Shown here in pieces: positions 24,631 through 33,579 of a stretch of 34,982 bases of DNA. Source of the stretch: Alphaproteobacteria bacterium. GTDB lineage: Bacteria > Pseudomonadota > Alphaproteobacteria > UBA2966. A program made the translations under genes and the position numbers. Location: NCBI GenBank assembly GCA_018654745.1, contig JABILA010000134.1, positions 1 through 34,982 on the forward strand, given 5' to 3'. The first letter of the stretch is position 1. Each line of letters opens with the position of its first letter. The notes under the pieces were generated by a model, which was not told where the DNA came from, searched no databases, and saw nothing but the letters and a program-made list of their open reading frames with translations.

Positions 24631-26178
24631 GTGAGTTGGGAATCTGCGATTGAAGAGCTGCGAAGGCGGGAAAGCCTGGCGCAGCGCATGGGTGAGCAAG
24701 TAAAAGTCGACAGACATCACAATGCCGGAAAACTCACGGTTCGAGAACGTATTGATGCACTGCTCGACGAGGGCACTTTCCACGAAATAGGTGCGATCTC
24801 CGGCAAAGCAGAATATGACGAAGATGGAAACCTGATCGACCTCCGGGCTTCAAATTTTGTCATGGGTCGCGGCAAGATTAACAGCCGATATGTTGTTGTT
24901 GCCGGAGATGATTTTACGGTTCGCGGTGGCGCAGCGGATGCATCAATTCGCGAAAAACCAATATTTGCCGAGCAAATGGCCAACGAATATCGAATGCCAA
25001 TTGTTCGTTTGATCGATGGCACGGGCGGTGGTGGATCTGTCAAATCCCTTGAAATAGATGGCATGACGTACGTCCCTGCCAATCCTGGCTGGGACTGGGT
25101 TGTTCACAATCTTTCGACTGTACCCGTCGTTGGCCTTGCCCTGGGCTCTGTCGCCGGGTTGGGGGCTGCGCGCGCAGTTACCAGTCATTATTCCCTGATG
25201 GTCAAAGGCCTTTCGCAATTGTTTGTGGCCGGGCCTCCGGTCGTCGCCCGCGTAACCGGCCCAATCACCAAGGAAGAACTTGGCGGCTCGGGGATACATA
25301 CCCGCAACGGCGCAATCGATGACGAAGTTGAAAGTGAAGCAGAGGCATTTGAACGCACTGCCCGCTTTCTTTCATACCTGCCCTCTTCCGTTCACGAATT
25401 GCCACCGCGCGGTCCGATTACTGATGATGTTGATCGTCGGGAAGAATCTCTCATCTCAGCGGTGCCGGTAGACAAGCGTAAAGTTTACAAAATGCGCAAA
25501 ATCATCAACAACGTTGTTGATCAGGACAGCTTTTTCGAAATTGGGCGGAACCACGGAAAATCTGCGATTACCGGATTTGCCCGTCTCGACGGCTGGCCGG
25601 TTGCGATCCTCGCCAATGATCCATACATCTATGGTGGTTCCTGGACAGCAGAAGCCTCACACAAAGTGACGCGATTTGTTGACCTGGCTAACACATTCCA
25701 TTTGCCCGTTGTACATCTGGTCGATAATCCAGGTTTCCTGATTGGCCTCGAAAGCGAAAAAGCCGGTACCATTCGCCATGGTGCCCGTTCTCTGGCGGCG
25801 TTGTATCAAGCGGATGTTCCTTGGTGCACCGTCATCATTCGCAAGGTGTTTGGTGTTGCGGGTGCTGGAAACAGCAACCACTCCAAGCTCTTTTTCCGCT
25901 ACGCCTGGCCTTCAGCAGATACCGGATCATTGCCCATCGCGGGTGGTCTTGAGGCTGCATATCGTTCAGACCTCGAAGCTTCGGATGATCCTGATGCCTT
26001 GTTGGCGGAAATCGAAGAACGGCTCACTCGGGTATGCTCTCCCTTCCGCACTGCCGAAGCATTCAGGGTCGAGGAAATCATTGATCCACGTGATACCCGT
26101 CCGCTGTTGTGTGAATTTGCCAATCTGGCAGCACCACTCAGGAAAACAGGCCCGGCCAGCGTTCCCTACCGCCCCTGA
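24631..26178 (+). CDS. Acyl-CoA carboxylase carboxyltransferase subunit, stand-alone
   Basis: Two crotonase-like halves make the biotin-dependent carboxyltransferase of acyl-CoA carboxylases. The N-half has the opening KLTVRERIDALLDEGTFHEIG, the acyl-CoA site region RLIDGTGGGGSVK and GLGAARAVTSHYSLMV. The C-half has FFEIGRNHGKSAITGFARLDG, HLVDNPGFLIG and a divergent RYAWPSADTGSLPIAGGLEAAYR in place of the usual AWPTAEIAVMG. About 515 residues is normal for the family. I start at GTG 24631 because GGAGG lies five bases before it; the frame is open to 24466 but that part overlaps the upstream gene. The substrate is uncertain (propionyl-, methylcrotonyl- or other acyl-CoA), and no biotin carboxylase gene is near. 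Confidence 0.88.
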   Translation: MSWESAIEELRRRESLAQRMGEQVKVDRHHNAGKLTVRERIDALLDEGTFHEIGAISGKAEYDEDGNLIDLRASNFVMGRGKINSRYVVVAGDDFTVRGGAADASIREKPIFAEQMANEYRMPIVRLIDGTGGGGSVKSLEIDGMTYVPANPGWDWVVHNLSTVPVVGLALGSVAGLGAARAVTSHYSLMVKGLSQLFVAGPPVVARVTGPITKEELGGSGIHTRNGAIDDEVESEAEAFERTARFLSYLPSSVHELPPRGPITDDVDRREESLISAVPVDKRKVYKMRKIINNVVDQDSFFEIGRNHGKSAITGFARLDGWPVAILANDPYIYGGSWTAEASHKVTRFVDLANTFHLPVVHLVDNPGFLIGLESEKAGTIRHGARSLAALYQADVPWCTVIIRKVFGVAGAGNSNHSKLFFRYAWPSADTGSLPIAGGLEAAYRSDLEASDDPDALLAEIEERLTRVCSPFRTAEAFRVEEIIDPRDTRPLLCEFANLAAPLRKTGPASVPYRP

Positions 26179-26214
26179 GACAAGGCATGCAGAGATTGTG
26201 GCAATTTGCTCACA

Positions 26215-27192
26215 CTAGGCGTTGCGCTTGCGTGCCAGTTTTTGCACCAGGTTGTTTGCGACGCCAGGACGGCTCCAGGGACATACAGTCGTGCATATCG
26301 AACAGCCGAGATGTTCATTGAAATAGGGTATGCATTTGTCGAAATCAACGGACCAACGTTCGACACCGCGCACATAAACTTTGTCGGAGCGAATGGCCCC
26401 TGGCACACAGGCTTTCTCACAGATCTTGCAATTGGCGCAAAAGTTATCTGCACCAAATTCGTCACTCTTTTGGGCAACCAAAGGCATGTCGGTCAAAATA
26501 GCACTCAGGCGGAAGTTCGAACCAAATCGGCGATTGATGATGGAGCCGTGTTTGCCCAGTTCACCAAATCCACATTCCAGAGCCGGGGGAATCTGAACGA
26601 ATGTTGCATGGGTCGGTGAGCCAAAAGGTTCCGCATGATAACCTTGCTCCCTGATCCAACTGCACAACGTTCGTGCTGTCTTTAAAACCAGACCATACAA
26701 GTTCAATACTTCGGCACCTGCAATCTGATCCGGCACGTGCAGCATTTTCTCGTAGTCCTGTTCACCACCAATCATGATAACCCACGGATCAGTTGGAGGC
26801 TCAAACCGATCATAGGTCCAGTCTGGGTTGAAAGCCGTAACGCCAACCAGGTCCGCACCGCGATCAAGGGCCGCTGCCTTTACCAACTGGGCCCAGACTT
26901 CTGGTTCGTTTATTACCTGCTTTTCAGCAACTGCTGCCATGGGCGTGTCGTAAATCACTTGTCGACGCTCCAGCGCATCCAGCACATCGTCGATCAGGCC
27001 CTGACTACCAAACCACTTTTGCATTTCGCCATGCGCGATCGTATCTGGTTCTTGCCAGTATACAGGTGAGGGACGGCGAAATTCCTGCTCTCCAACGCCG
27101 TTAATGTCGTTGCCCGAAGCATCGGGAACAAGCGCCATCAAATCCTCATCAGGTTTGTAGTCAAAATCGATTTTTGGCGAGCGGGTTTTCAT
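26215..27192 (-). CDS. Reductive-dehalogenase-like double 4Fe-4S protein
   Basis: The 325-residue protein resembles the catalytic core of reductive dehalogenases (RdhA). The shared order is an IR.QGY.A segment (WIREQGYHAEPF), CGFGELGKHGSIINRRFGSNFRL, LTDMPL, and then two ferredoxin motifs. The first is C252, C255, C258 and C262; the second is C287, C297, C300 and C304 ending CPWSRPG. RdhA enzymes hold a corrinoid and two 4Fe-4S clusters. There is no Tat leader and no fused flavin-reductase domain, so it would be cytoplasmic and need an outside electron donor. It might instead be related to epoxyqueuosine reductase QueG. It converges on the carboxyltransferase gene with a 36-base gap; no dehalogenase maturation or anchor genes are present. 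Confidence 0.75.
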   Translation of the reverse strand: MKTRSPKIDFDYKPDEDLMALVPDASGNDINGVGEQEFRRPSPVYWQEPDTIAHGEMQKWFGSQGLIDDVLDALERRQVIYDTPMAAVAEKQVINEPEVWAQLVKAAALDRGADLVGVTAFNPDWTYDRFEPPTDPWVIMIGGEQDYEKMLHVPDQIAGAEVLNLYGLVLKTARTLCSWIREQGYHAEPFGSPTHATFVQIPPALECGFGELGKHGSIINRRFGSNFRLSAILTDMPLVAQKSDEFGADNFCANCKICEKACVPGAIRSDKVYVRGVERWSVDFDKCIPYFNEHLGCSICTTVCPWSRPGVANNLVQKLARKRNA

Positions 27193-27264
27193 TGCATTGC
27201 CGTCGTTCAGTGGGACAGATCAGAATGTTAGCAATGACTGACCATTTCGGCAAATGGACTGGAC

Positions 27265-30200
27265 TTACATAGCACTTATTTCGGCCAGGACCGCTTCGAA
27301 CATCGGATCCAGTTGCTTGTAATTACGTTCAATTTCCGGCCAATTATCTGATTTTCCGGCAGCTTCCAGGCGCGCACAAATATCCGCCAGGCCATCTGCG
27401 CCGATTGAACGGGAAGCGGATTTCAGTTTGTGCCCGGCTGCACCGATTTGCACGGCATCGTGGGCTGAATAGGCGCTCCTGATTTCACCAACTGTTTCAC
27501 TCGCTGGATCAATATAGTCCTGCATGATTTCAAGAATAGTCTCGTCATCATCGCCAAATGTATCGCGCAAGAATTTTGGGTCGACGACACTGGTCTGGAT
27601 GGTTGAGGGCGCTTCAGATACCTGTTCAGCTTTGCCCGCGTCATTGCCATCTATATCAACTGGATTTTGATCCACGGCTACATTTGCGGATATTGCTTGC
27701 GGCATCCATTTTCGTAATACATTTTTCAGATCAACCATCGCCAGCGGCTTCGACAGATAGTCATCCATGCCCGCAGCGATACAGCGTTCCGCTTCGCCTT
27801 CCAATGCATTCGCAGTTACGGCGACAATCGGAGCCCGACGACTGTTATTTTTTTCAAGTTCACGCACTGCTTCAGTTAATTCAAATCCATCCATGTAAGG
27901 CATGTGGCAATCCGTCAGCAGCAAGGCGTAGTCCTTTTTCCGCCAGGCAGCCAAAGCCTGTCTACCATCGTCCGCCATTTCACAGACATAACCCAGCTTG
28001 GCCAATTGTCGTCCGATAACCTGTCGGTTCGTTGGATTGTCTTCTGCCAGCAATATCAATGTCCCGGATGCGAGAGCTTCCTCTGCTGTTGGCAGAACAA
28101 TTTCGGTTTGAGTGTCGCTCTCATCTTCTGGCTTGGTCAGGGGGCTTGCACGCCCCGCAGCAATGGCAACAGCATTGATCAAGCGGTGGCGATACAGGGG
28201 GTGGCCATCGAGATTAACCTGATTGCCACCTTCGATCCGTGCAGCCCGTCGACGCCCGCGCGCCAATACGACGGTTTTGATGTTTGCTTCGGATAGCAAG
28301 TTTAATAACTGATTGTCTGGATTTAGTTCAGGCTCAAAATCAACCACGGCAATATCGAACGATTTGCCTGACGAACTACCGTTTTCTACCGCGGTGGAAG
28401 CTGCTTTCATTGACCCAACAGTCAGTACACTTGCGCCGTTGTTTTCGAGATACCCGGAAACAACAAAATCCATTGTCGAACTGCTGGTCACAACGAGTAC
28501 ATCCAGACCGGTCAAATCTTCACGTACCTCGACAGGCACTTGATCCGTTTTCCTGAGAGAAATTTCAACTTTGAAAGTCGCGCCACTGCCGATCTGGCTA
28601 TCAACGCTGATCATGCCCCCCATCATATCTGTAATATGGCGACATATTGTCAGGCCCAACCCTGTTCCGCCAAAACGACGTGTCGTCGAACCTTCCGCCT
28701 GCGAGAAAGCCTCGAACAACCCCTCCAGTGCATCGGCGGATATTCCAATACCCTGATCAGCAACTGAAAGGCGAAGCGTAACCTCGTCATTGTTTTCGGA
28801 TACTTTATCAGCCCGAACAATAACCTCTCCCTCTTCCGAAAACTTGACCGCGTTTCCGGTTAAATTAAAGATTATCTGGCGCAAACGGACGGGATCACCC
28901 AGCAGCGAATCGGGTAAAGCCGGATCGACATAACAAATAATCCGGACCCCTTTGCGATCGGCCGTTGGTGCAATCGTTGCCGAGGCTCCCTCCAGAACAT
29001 TTTCAAGTGACAGAGGAATATTTTCAATACTGAGCTTCCCGGCTTCCATCTTGGAAAAGTCAAGAATGTCATTGATGATCGTAAGCAGACTGTTGCCAGA
29101 CTCGCGGATGGTATCAAGAATTTCGACCTGGTCGTCGTCCAGCGAAGTCTGTGAAAGCAAGTCAGCCATCCCGAGAACGCCGTTCATGGGCGTGCGGATT
29201 TCATGGCTCATTGACGCCAGAAAGTTTGCCTTGGCTTCTGACGCTGCTTCTGCAGCGTCTCGCGCCCGCATCAAATCCTGTTCGACTGCCTTGCGCTCTG
29301 TGATGTCAGTATAGGTGCTGACAAAACCACCGTCAGGAATTGGCCCCCCGCGGACTTCCACATAACTACCGTCCGGGCGCTGGCGTTCAAATTCATGTGG
29401 CTCAAAGCGCCGGGCTCGCTCAATCTGCTTTTCAACATCGGCATCACCTAAATCCCTGGCAAATTCCTGATGCTCGACATCATATTTCATGAACTCTTCG
29501 AAATCCGTACCGACTTTTGCCAACGCCTCCGGGTACCCTCTGATCTTCAGAAAACGGTCATTCCAGGCTTGTAACTTCAGATCCTTACCAAAAGCGACAA
29601 TGCCCTGAGCCATCGATCCGAGAACGGCTTGCAGGACCTTGGTTCGTTCTTCAAGATCGGTTTCGGCCTTTTTGATATCGGTAACATCCGTTCGGATACA
29701 AACAACACCGCCGTCGGCAGAAGCGTAGTTGTTAACCAAAATCCACCGGCCATCAACATTGGCGACAATTCCCTTGGCGTGCTGCCGGAGCATTTGCACC
29801 CGGACATCGACCCACTCATCAACCGACTGTCCTGCTTCAATATGTTCGCCAGTTCGCTGACACCCTCCTCGCAATATGTCTTCAAATTTTTGGCCTGGAA
29901 TCAATAGATCCGAAAGGTGCGGATAAATTTTTGCAAATCTGCCATTGTGAACAACGAGGCAATCATCGCTATCATACATGGCAAACCCGACATCCAGCGC
30001 TTCAATGGCGTCGTTCAATCGTCGTCGTTCGCGTTCGACGGCTTCACGTGATTGACTGATCTCACTTTCCCATTCCGACCTGTGGGTGATGTCATGAAAT
30101 ATTGCAATCAACGAACCGTCGGTGGCTCTTTCGCGGATGATCTCAAAAACCTTGTCAGCGATTTTCTCTTCAACCATTTTCGGGGTCAGGGTTCGATATC

Positions 30201-30648
30201 CCTCGAGACGTCTGGCAACAATGCGGGTTCGGTCACCGTCACCGTAATCCCCCCGTTTCACCCTGAATTCAAGTAGTTCGGCGAGTGGCGCCCCTGGTTG
30301 AGCGATTTCTTTGGGCAGGCCAATGGATTCCCGAATGTGTTCGCTAAAAGAGACAACGTTCAAATCCGGATCCAGAACAAGAAAACCGTCTCCGGTCGCC
30401 TCAAGAGCTGTTGTCAGATATTCGCCAGCTGATGTGACATCGCTTTTTCGATCTCTGCCTTCAGTTGAGGATTGGCGGGACAGAAAAAATATTGTCAGTG
30501 AAAGTACAAAACCGAAAACGGGTAGCGAATGACGCCACAAGTCAGAATTTGTGCCGTCGATCCCTTCGATCACAGCCAGTTTCTGCCAAACAATCAGCGA
30601 GATACCGAAGGCGAGAAGTCCGATCGCTATCGATCCCCATTTTGGCAT
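27265..30648 (-). CDS. Hybrid sensor histidine kinase with PAS, receiver and Hpt domains
   Basis: This is a 1127-residue phosphorelay protein. Two membrane helices (about 5-23 and 42-57) precede three PAS-type domains (about 75-192, 205-325 and 335-452, the last ending TYTDITERKAVE). Then come HisKA with His482 (LASMSHEIRTPMNGVLGM), HATPase (about 585-700, DQGIGIS and GGTGLGL), a degenerate receiver (about 713-830), a good receiver (863-978) with Glu869-Asp870, Asp913 and Lys967, and a C-terminal Hpt domain with His1073 (AGHKLKSASRS). The first receiver lacks the acidic pair (VVTSSS where two acids are expected) and is probably structural. AAGG stands before the ATG, inside a structured leader. 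The signal is likely internal, through PAS cofactors or ligands. Confidence 0.94.
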   Translation of the reverse strand: MPKWGSIAIGLLAFGISLIVWQKLAVIEGIDGTNSDLWRHSLPVFGFVLSLTIFFLSRQSSTEGRDRKSDVTSAGEYLTTALEATGDGFLVLDPDLNVVSFSEHIRESIGLPKEIAQPGAPLAELLEFRVKRGDYGDGDRTRIVARRLEGYRTLTPKMVEEKIADKVFEIIRERATDGSLIAIFHDITHRSEWESEISQSREAVERERRRLNDAIEALDVGFAMYDSDDCLVVHNGRFAKIYPHLSDLLIPGQKFEDILRGGCQRTGEHIEAGQSVDEWVDVRVQMLRQHAKGIVANVDGRWILVNNYASADGGVVCIRTDVTDIKKAETDLEERTKVLQAVLGSMAQGIVAFGKDLKLQAWNDRFLKIRGYPEALAKVGTDFEEFMKYDVEHQEFARDLGDADVEKQIERARRFEPHEFERQRPDGSYVEVRGGPIPDGGFVSTYTDITERKAVEQDLMRARDAAEAASEAKANFLASMSHEIRTPMNGVLGMADLLSQTSLDDDQVEILDTIRESGNSLLTIINDILDFSKMEAGKLSIENIPLSLENVLEGASATIAPTADRKGVRIICYVDPALPDSLLGDPVRLRQIIFNLTGNAVKFSEEGEVIVRADKVSENNDEVTLRLSVADQGIGISADALEGLFEAFSQAEGSTTRRFGGTGLGLTICRHITDMMGGMISVDSQIGSGATFKVEISLRKTDQVPVEVREDLTGLDVLVVTSSSTMDFVVSGYLENNGASVLTVGSMKAASTAVENGSSSGKSFDIAVVDFEPELNPDNQLLNLLSEANIKTVVLARGRRRAARIEGGNQVNLDGHPLYRHRLINAVAIAAGRASPLTKPEDESDTQTEIVLPTAEEALASGTLILLAEDNPTNRQVIGRQLAKLGYVCEMADDGRQALAAWRKKDYALLLTDCHMPYMDGFELTEAVRELEKNNSRRAPIVAVTANALEGEAERCIAAGMDDYLSKPLAMVDLKNVLRKWMPQAISANVAVDQNPVDIDGNDAGKAEQVSEAPSTIQTSVVDPKFLRDTFGDDDETILEIMQDYIDPASETVGEIRSAYSAHDAVQIGAAGHKLKSASRSIGADGLADICARLEAAGKSDNWPEIERNYKQLDPMFEAVLAEISAM

Positions 30649-30746
30649 TTACCGGCCTTTTATTTCATTCTCAGAACCTGTTCTCAATGGATCAGGATTT
30701 CCGGTAAGAACGGTGGGCCCTGATCAATTGAGAATAGATCAGGGCC
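30649..30746 (-). promoter_or_regulatory. Structured leader with competing hairpins before the hybrid kinase
   Basis: Three related segments lie in the 117-base gap between the DHH gene and the kinase. GATCAGGGCC (30737-30746) pairs perfectly over 10 bp with GGCCCTGATC (30716-30725). CCTGATCAATTGAGAA (30719-30734) pairs over 15 of 16 bases with TTCTCAATGGATCAGG (30681-30696). The pairings share bases and cannot form together. In addition TTACCGG in the minus-strand leader (complement of 30700-30706) can pair with CCGGTAA directly before the kinase ATG. The first hairpin may end the DHH transcript, but no T run follows. The function is inferred. Confidence 0.5.
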
Positions 30747-30765
30747 ACATCCGCGGGTTTGATAT

Positions 30766-31701
30766 CTATCCGTCAGCGTTTATCTTGCTGATCAGTTCTC
30801 CGAGTACAGCTACAGACTTGTCATTTTCTATCTGACAGGTTCCAGCAGCCGTATGTCCACCACCGCCATAACTCAGGCAGAGCTCACCAACATCGGTTTT
30901 CGAAGAACGATCCAGGATTGATTTGCCTATGGCATAGACTGTGTTTTGCTTTTTCAGGCCCCAAAGTGCATGGATCGAAATATTACAATCCGGATAGACA
31001 GCATAGATGACAAAACGGTTTCCGGCGTAGATCACTTCTTCGTCCCGCAGATCGAGCACAACGAGATTTCCATGTTCTGTGCCACAACGATCAAGCTGAT
31101 CCTTGAACAGCTCGTCATGTTCCATATACAGGTCAACCCGCTCTTTCACGTCCGGCAGGTCCAGAATTTGCTCTATGGTGTGCTCCCGGCAATAGTCGAT
31201 CAATTCCATCATGAGATCGTAATTGGAAACCCGGAATTCACGGAAACGCCCAAGTCCGGTTCTTGAATCCATCAGGAAATTCAGCAGATCCCAGTTGTTC
31301 GGATTTAAAATCTCTCTTTTATTGAACTGGGCGGCATCACCCTTGTCAACGGCTTCCATCAGATCGACATCGACGCCTGCAAAGCCTTCTTTTCCCCCAT
31401 AGTGGTCATAAACAACGCGCGCCGCTGATGCCGCTTCCGGATCAATGATATGATTTTCGGGCGATTCGCCACCACCCCTGGTTACTTCACTGGAGTGGTG
31501 GTCAAAGGCAAGGTGACATCCAGCAACATAGGGCAGGTTCGTCGTAATATCGTTATCGGTTATTTCTACTTTGCCATCCTGCATGTCCTTGGGATGGACA
31601 AACTTGATCTCGTCAATCAGGCCCTTCTCTTTAAGTAGAACTGCGCAGACCAGACCATCAAAATCACTGCGGGTAACAAGGCGAAATTTGTTCTCGGACA
31701 A
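30766..31701 (-). CDS. DHH family phosphoesterase
   Basis: This is a 311-residue cytoplasmic phosphoesterase of the DHH superfamily. It has the metal-binding SDFDG (Asp13, Asp15), the name-giving DHH at 67-69 (AFDHHSSE) and the DHHA1-type GGGGHTAAG near 279-287. Relatives are exopolyphosphatases, oligoribonucleases and cyclic-dinucleotide hydrolases; the sequence does not choose among them, though the length is close to NrnA-like proteins. The start is TTG with GGGAGG five bases before it, a clear start decided by the ribosome site. The hybrid kinase follows after 117 bases on the same strand, separated by a hairpin-rich spacer. Confidence 0.9.
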   Translation of the reverse strand: MSENKFRLVTRSDFDGLVCAVLLKEKGLIDEIKFVHPKDMQDGKVEITDNDITTNLPYVAGCHLAFDHHSSEVTRGGGESPENHIIDPEAASAARVVYDHYGGKEGFAGVDVDLMEAVDKGDAAQFNKREILNPNNWDLLNFLMDSRTGLGRFREFRVSNYDLMMELIDYCREHTIEQILDLPDVKERVDLYMEHDELFKDQLDRCGTEHGNLVVLDLRDEEVIYAGNRFVIYAVYPDCNISIHALWGLKKQNTVYAIGKSILDRSSKTDVGELCLSYGGGGHTAAGTCQIENDKSVAVLGELISKINADG

Positions 31702-31827
31702 GGGAGCCTCCCAATACTGTGCTCAAAAGGTAACCGGTTCATACTGGCCGGTATTCGCGAGCATTCTAAAACTATTCCACAGGCAGAATCCAGATGCCGA
31801 TCCAACCTTTAAGAATATGAGTTTTTA

Positions 31828-32193
31828 TCAACTAATGTTCTGGCACCTGCGCCAGGTCTCAGGTTTGCTGTCGGACGCAGGGTTTTCCTCAGGTGTTTGC
31901 CAGAAACTCATGATTTCCTCTGATCGCATAACCATAAAGACATTTTCACCCGCACCTGATTCTGGTTTCGGAACAATGTAGCGAAAAGCGTGTCGATCAT
32001 ACTCGCCAACAATCGTTGAACCTCCTGGTGTCACGATTTTTGACCCATCTATCAATAAATGGCGCCCCGCGTGACACCAGTCACCGTCTATGGCGTCTGC
32101 GGATGCTGTGCTCGCCAATAGCATGATGACCAAGGCGGGGCCGATCCTGAGTCCTGCCAGGATTGAAGTATTCAGAATTTTGAAATCAGTCAT
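31828..32193 (-). CDS. Small exported protein of unknown function
   Basis: About 121 residues from this start. A hydrophobic N-terminal segment ending LLASTASADA is a likely Sec signal with cleavage near residue 32. The mature part is a compact beta-rich domain with DGDWCHAGRHLLIDGSKIVTPGG, GEYDRHAFRYIVP and WRRCQ; the two cysteines may form a disulfide. I recall similar small exported proteins in Rhodospirillales genomes, without known function. I chose the ATG at 32193 because it puts the signal peptide at the start and has GAGGGGG upstream; the frame is open to 32307. It is divergent from the MFS gene. Confidence 0.75.
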   Translation of the reverse strand: MTDFKILNTSILAGLRIGPALVIMLLASTASADAIDGDWCHAGRHLLIDGSKIVTPGGSTIVGEYDRHAFRYIVPKPESGAGENVFMVMRSEEIMSFWQTPEENPASDSKPETWRRCQNIS

Positions 32194-32382
32194 AGCGATT
32201 GTGCCCCCTCCGACCTTCTCACCGTTCGAATATGCCACATTTTGGCAGTACGGGTCGTCTGACAAGTATGTTACCAGTGAATTTGGGTCTCTGACGCGCG
32301 CAGGCAACCGGACTGGCCTTTGTCAGGCAATGCGTTAATCTGACCTGATGGCAATTTCAAAATTAACTCGAGGCGACCTCCA

Positions 32383-33579
32383 GTGATATCAAATCGTGCT
32401 CTTGCAGTTGCGACCGGCGGTATGATCGCCATGGCAACCGCTATGGGCATCGGTCGTTTTGTTTACACGCCAATACTGCCCTTCATGGAAGCTGCGTTGA
32501 ATTTATCAAAAGCCGATGCAGGACTGATAGCCACCGCAAATTTTGCGGGATACCTGGCAGGAGCGTTGATGGCCGCCTGGTCAGGCGTAAAAGGTAGTCG
32601 TCGCCTGTGGTGTATCGGTATGCTGGCCGCCAGCGCAATTCCAACGGCGTTGATGGCTATGACAAGTTCGCTGGAAATCTTTATGGCTGCCAGATTTGCC
32701 GGGGGATTCGCGAGCGCTTTTGTCCTGGTCTTTGGTTCAGCTATCGTTCTGGAGGCTTTGGCCCGATATCAACGCACTGGTTTGTCTGCCATGCATTTTG
32801 GTGGTGTGGGTATCGGTATCGCTTTTTCCGCAGTCCTGGTGGCCCGTATTGACGCCTGGGGACTGGATTGGCGCGCCCAGTGGCTGGCCTGTGCATTGGC
32901 AACTCTGATCGCAGCCGCATTTGTCTGGCTTCTGATCAGCAAGGACGCCGACGAAAGCGCTCCGGCTGGAAGCGCCCTGGCAAGCCCAGACGCAAGCCCC
33001 GATGCAAAACCCGCTGAAACTCCCGCAATAAAAACCAGAATATGGCCGTTGATCCTGGCCTATGGTTTGTTCGGTTTCGGCTACGTCATCACCGCGACTT
33101 TCATCTCGACCATGGTCAGGACCCAATCAGAAATTCAATTTCTGGAGCCTTATATCTGGTTGATAGTCGGGTTGGCAGGCATTCCGTCGGTATTTGTCTG
33201 GACCGCCGTATCCCGAAAAATTGGTACAGCGCAGGGCTTCGCCATGGCCTGTCTGGTCGAAGCGATAGCGGTAGCCACCAGTGTGTTGGCCTCAGGTCCG
33301 GTCGCCATGATTGTGTCCGCTGTGTTCCTGGGCGGTACATTCATGGGGATCACCGCCCTGGGGTTAATGCGCGCCCGGGAGATAAATACTGGTGACGCGC
33401 GACGCATGCTGGGACTGATGACAGCCGCATTTGGCCTTGGTCAAATGATCGGCCCCGGTTTCGCCGGATACGCCTGGCAATTTGGAGAAAGTTTTCTCTT
33501 TCCATCAATGACGGCTGCGTCCGCATTGCTTGTCGCAGCCGCCCTGACAGGAAGACGTCGTCAATCAGCTGGTCGGTGA
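32383..33579 (+). CDS. YbfB/YjiJ family MFS transporter
   Basis: The 398-residue major facilitator has about twelve membrane helices. The opening AMATAMGIGRFVYTPILPFM is the signature of the YbfB/YjiJ subgroup, whose substrates are mostly unknown. A hydrophilic central loop between helices six and seven contains a low-complexity run (SALASPDASPDAKPAETP) from near-repeats in the DNA at about 32976-33020. The start is GTG with GAGG nine bases ahead. Its last 15 bases overlap the end of the convergent ABM gene. Confidence 0.9.
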   Translation: MISNRALAVATGGMIAMATAMGIGRFVYTPILPFMEAALNLSKADAGLIATANFAGYLAGALMAAWSGVKGSRRLWCIGMLAASAIPTALMAMTSSLEIFMAARFAGGFASAFVLVFGSAIVLEALARYQRTGLSAMHFGGVGIGIAFSAVLVARIDAWGLDWRAQWLACALATLIAAAFVWLLISKDADESAPAGSALASPDASPDAKPAETPAIKTRIWPLILAYGLFGFGYVITATFISTMVRTQSEIQFLEPYIWLIVGLAGIPSVFVWTAVSRKIGTAQGFAMACLVEAIAVATSVLASGPVAMIVSAVFLGGTFMGITALGLMRAREINTGDARRMLGLMTAAFGLGQMIGPGFAGYAWQFGESFLFPSMTAASALLVAAALTGRRRQSAGR

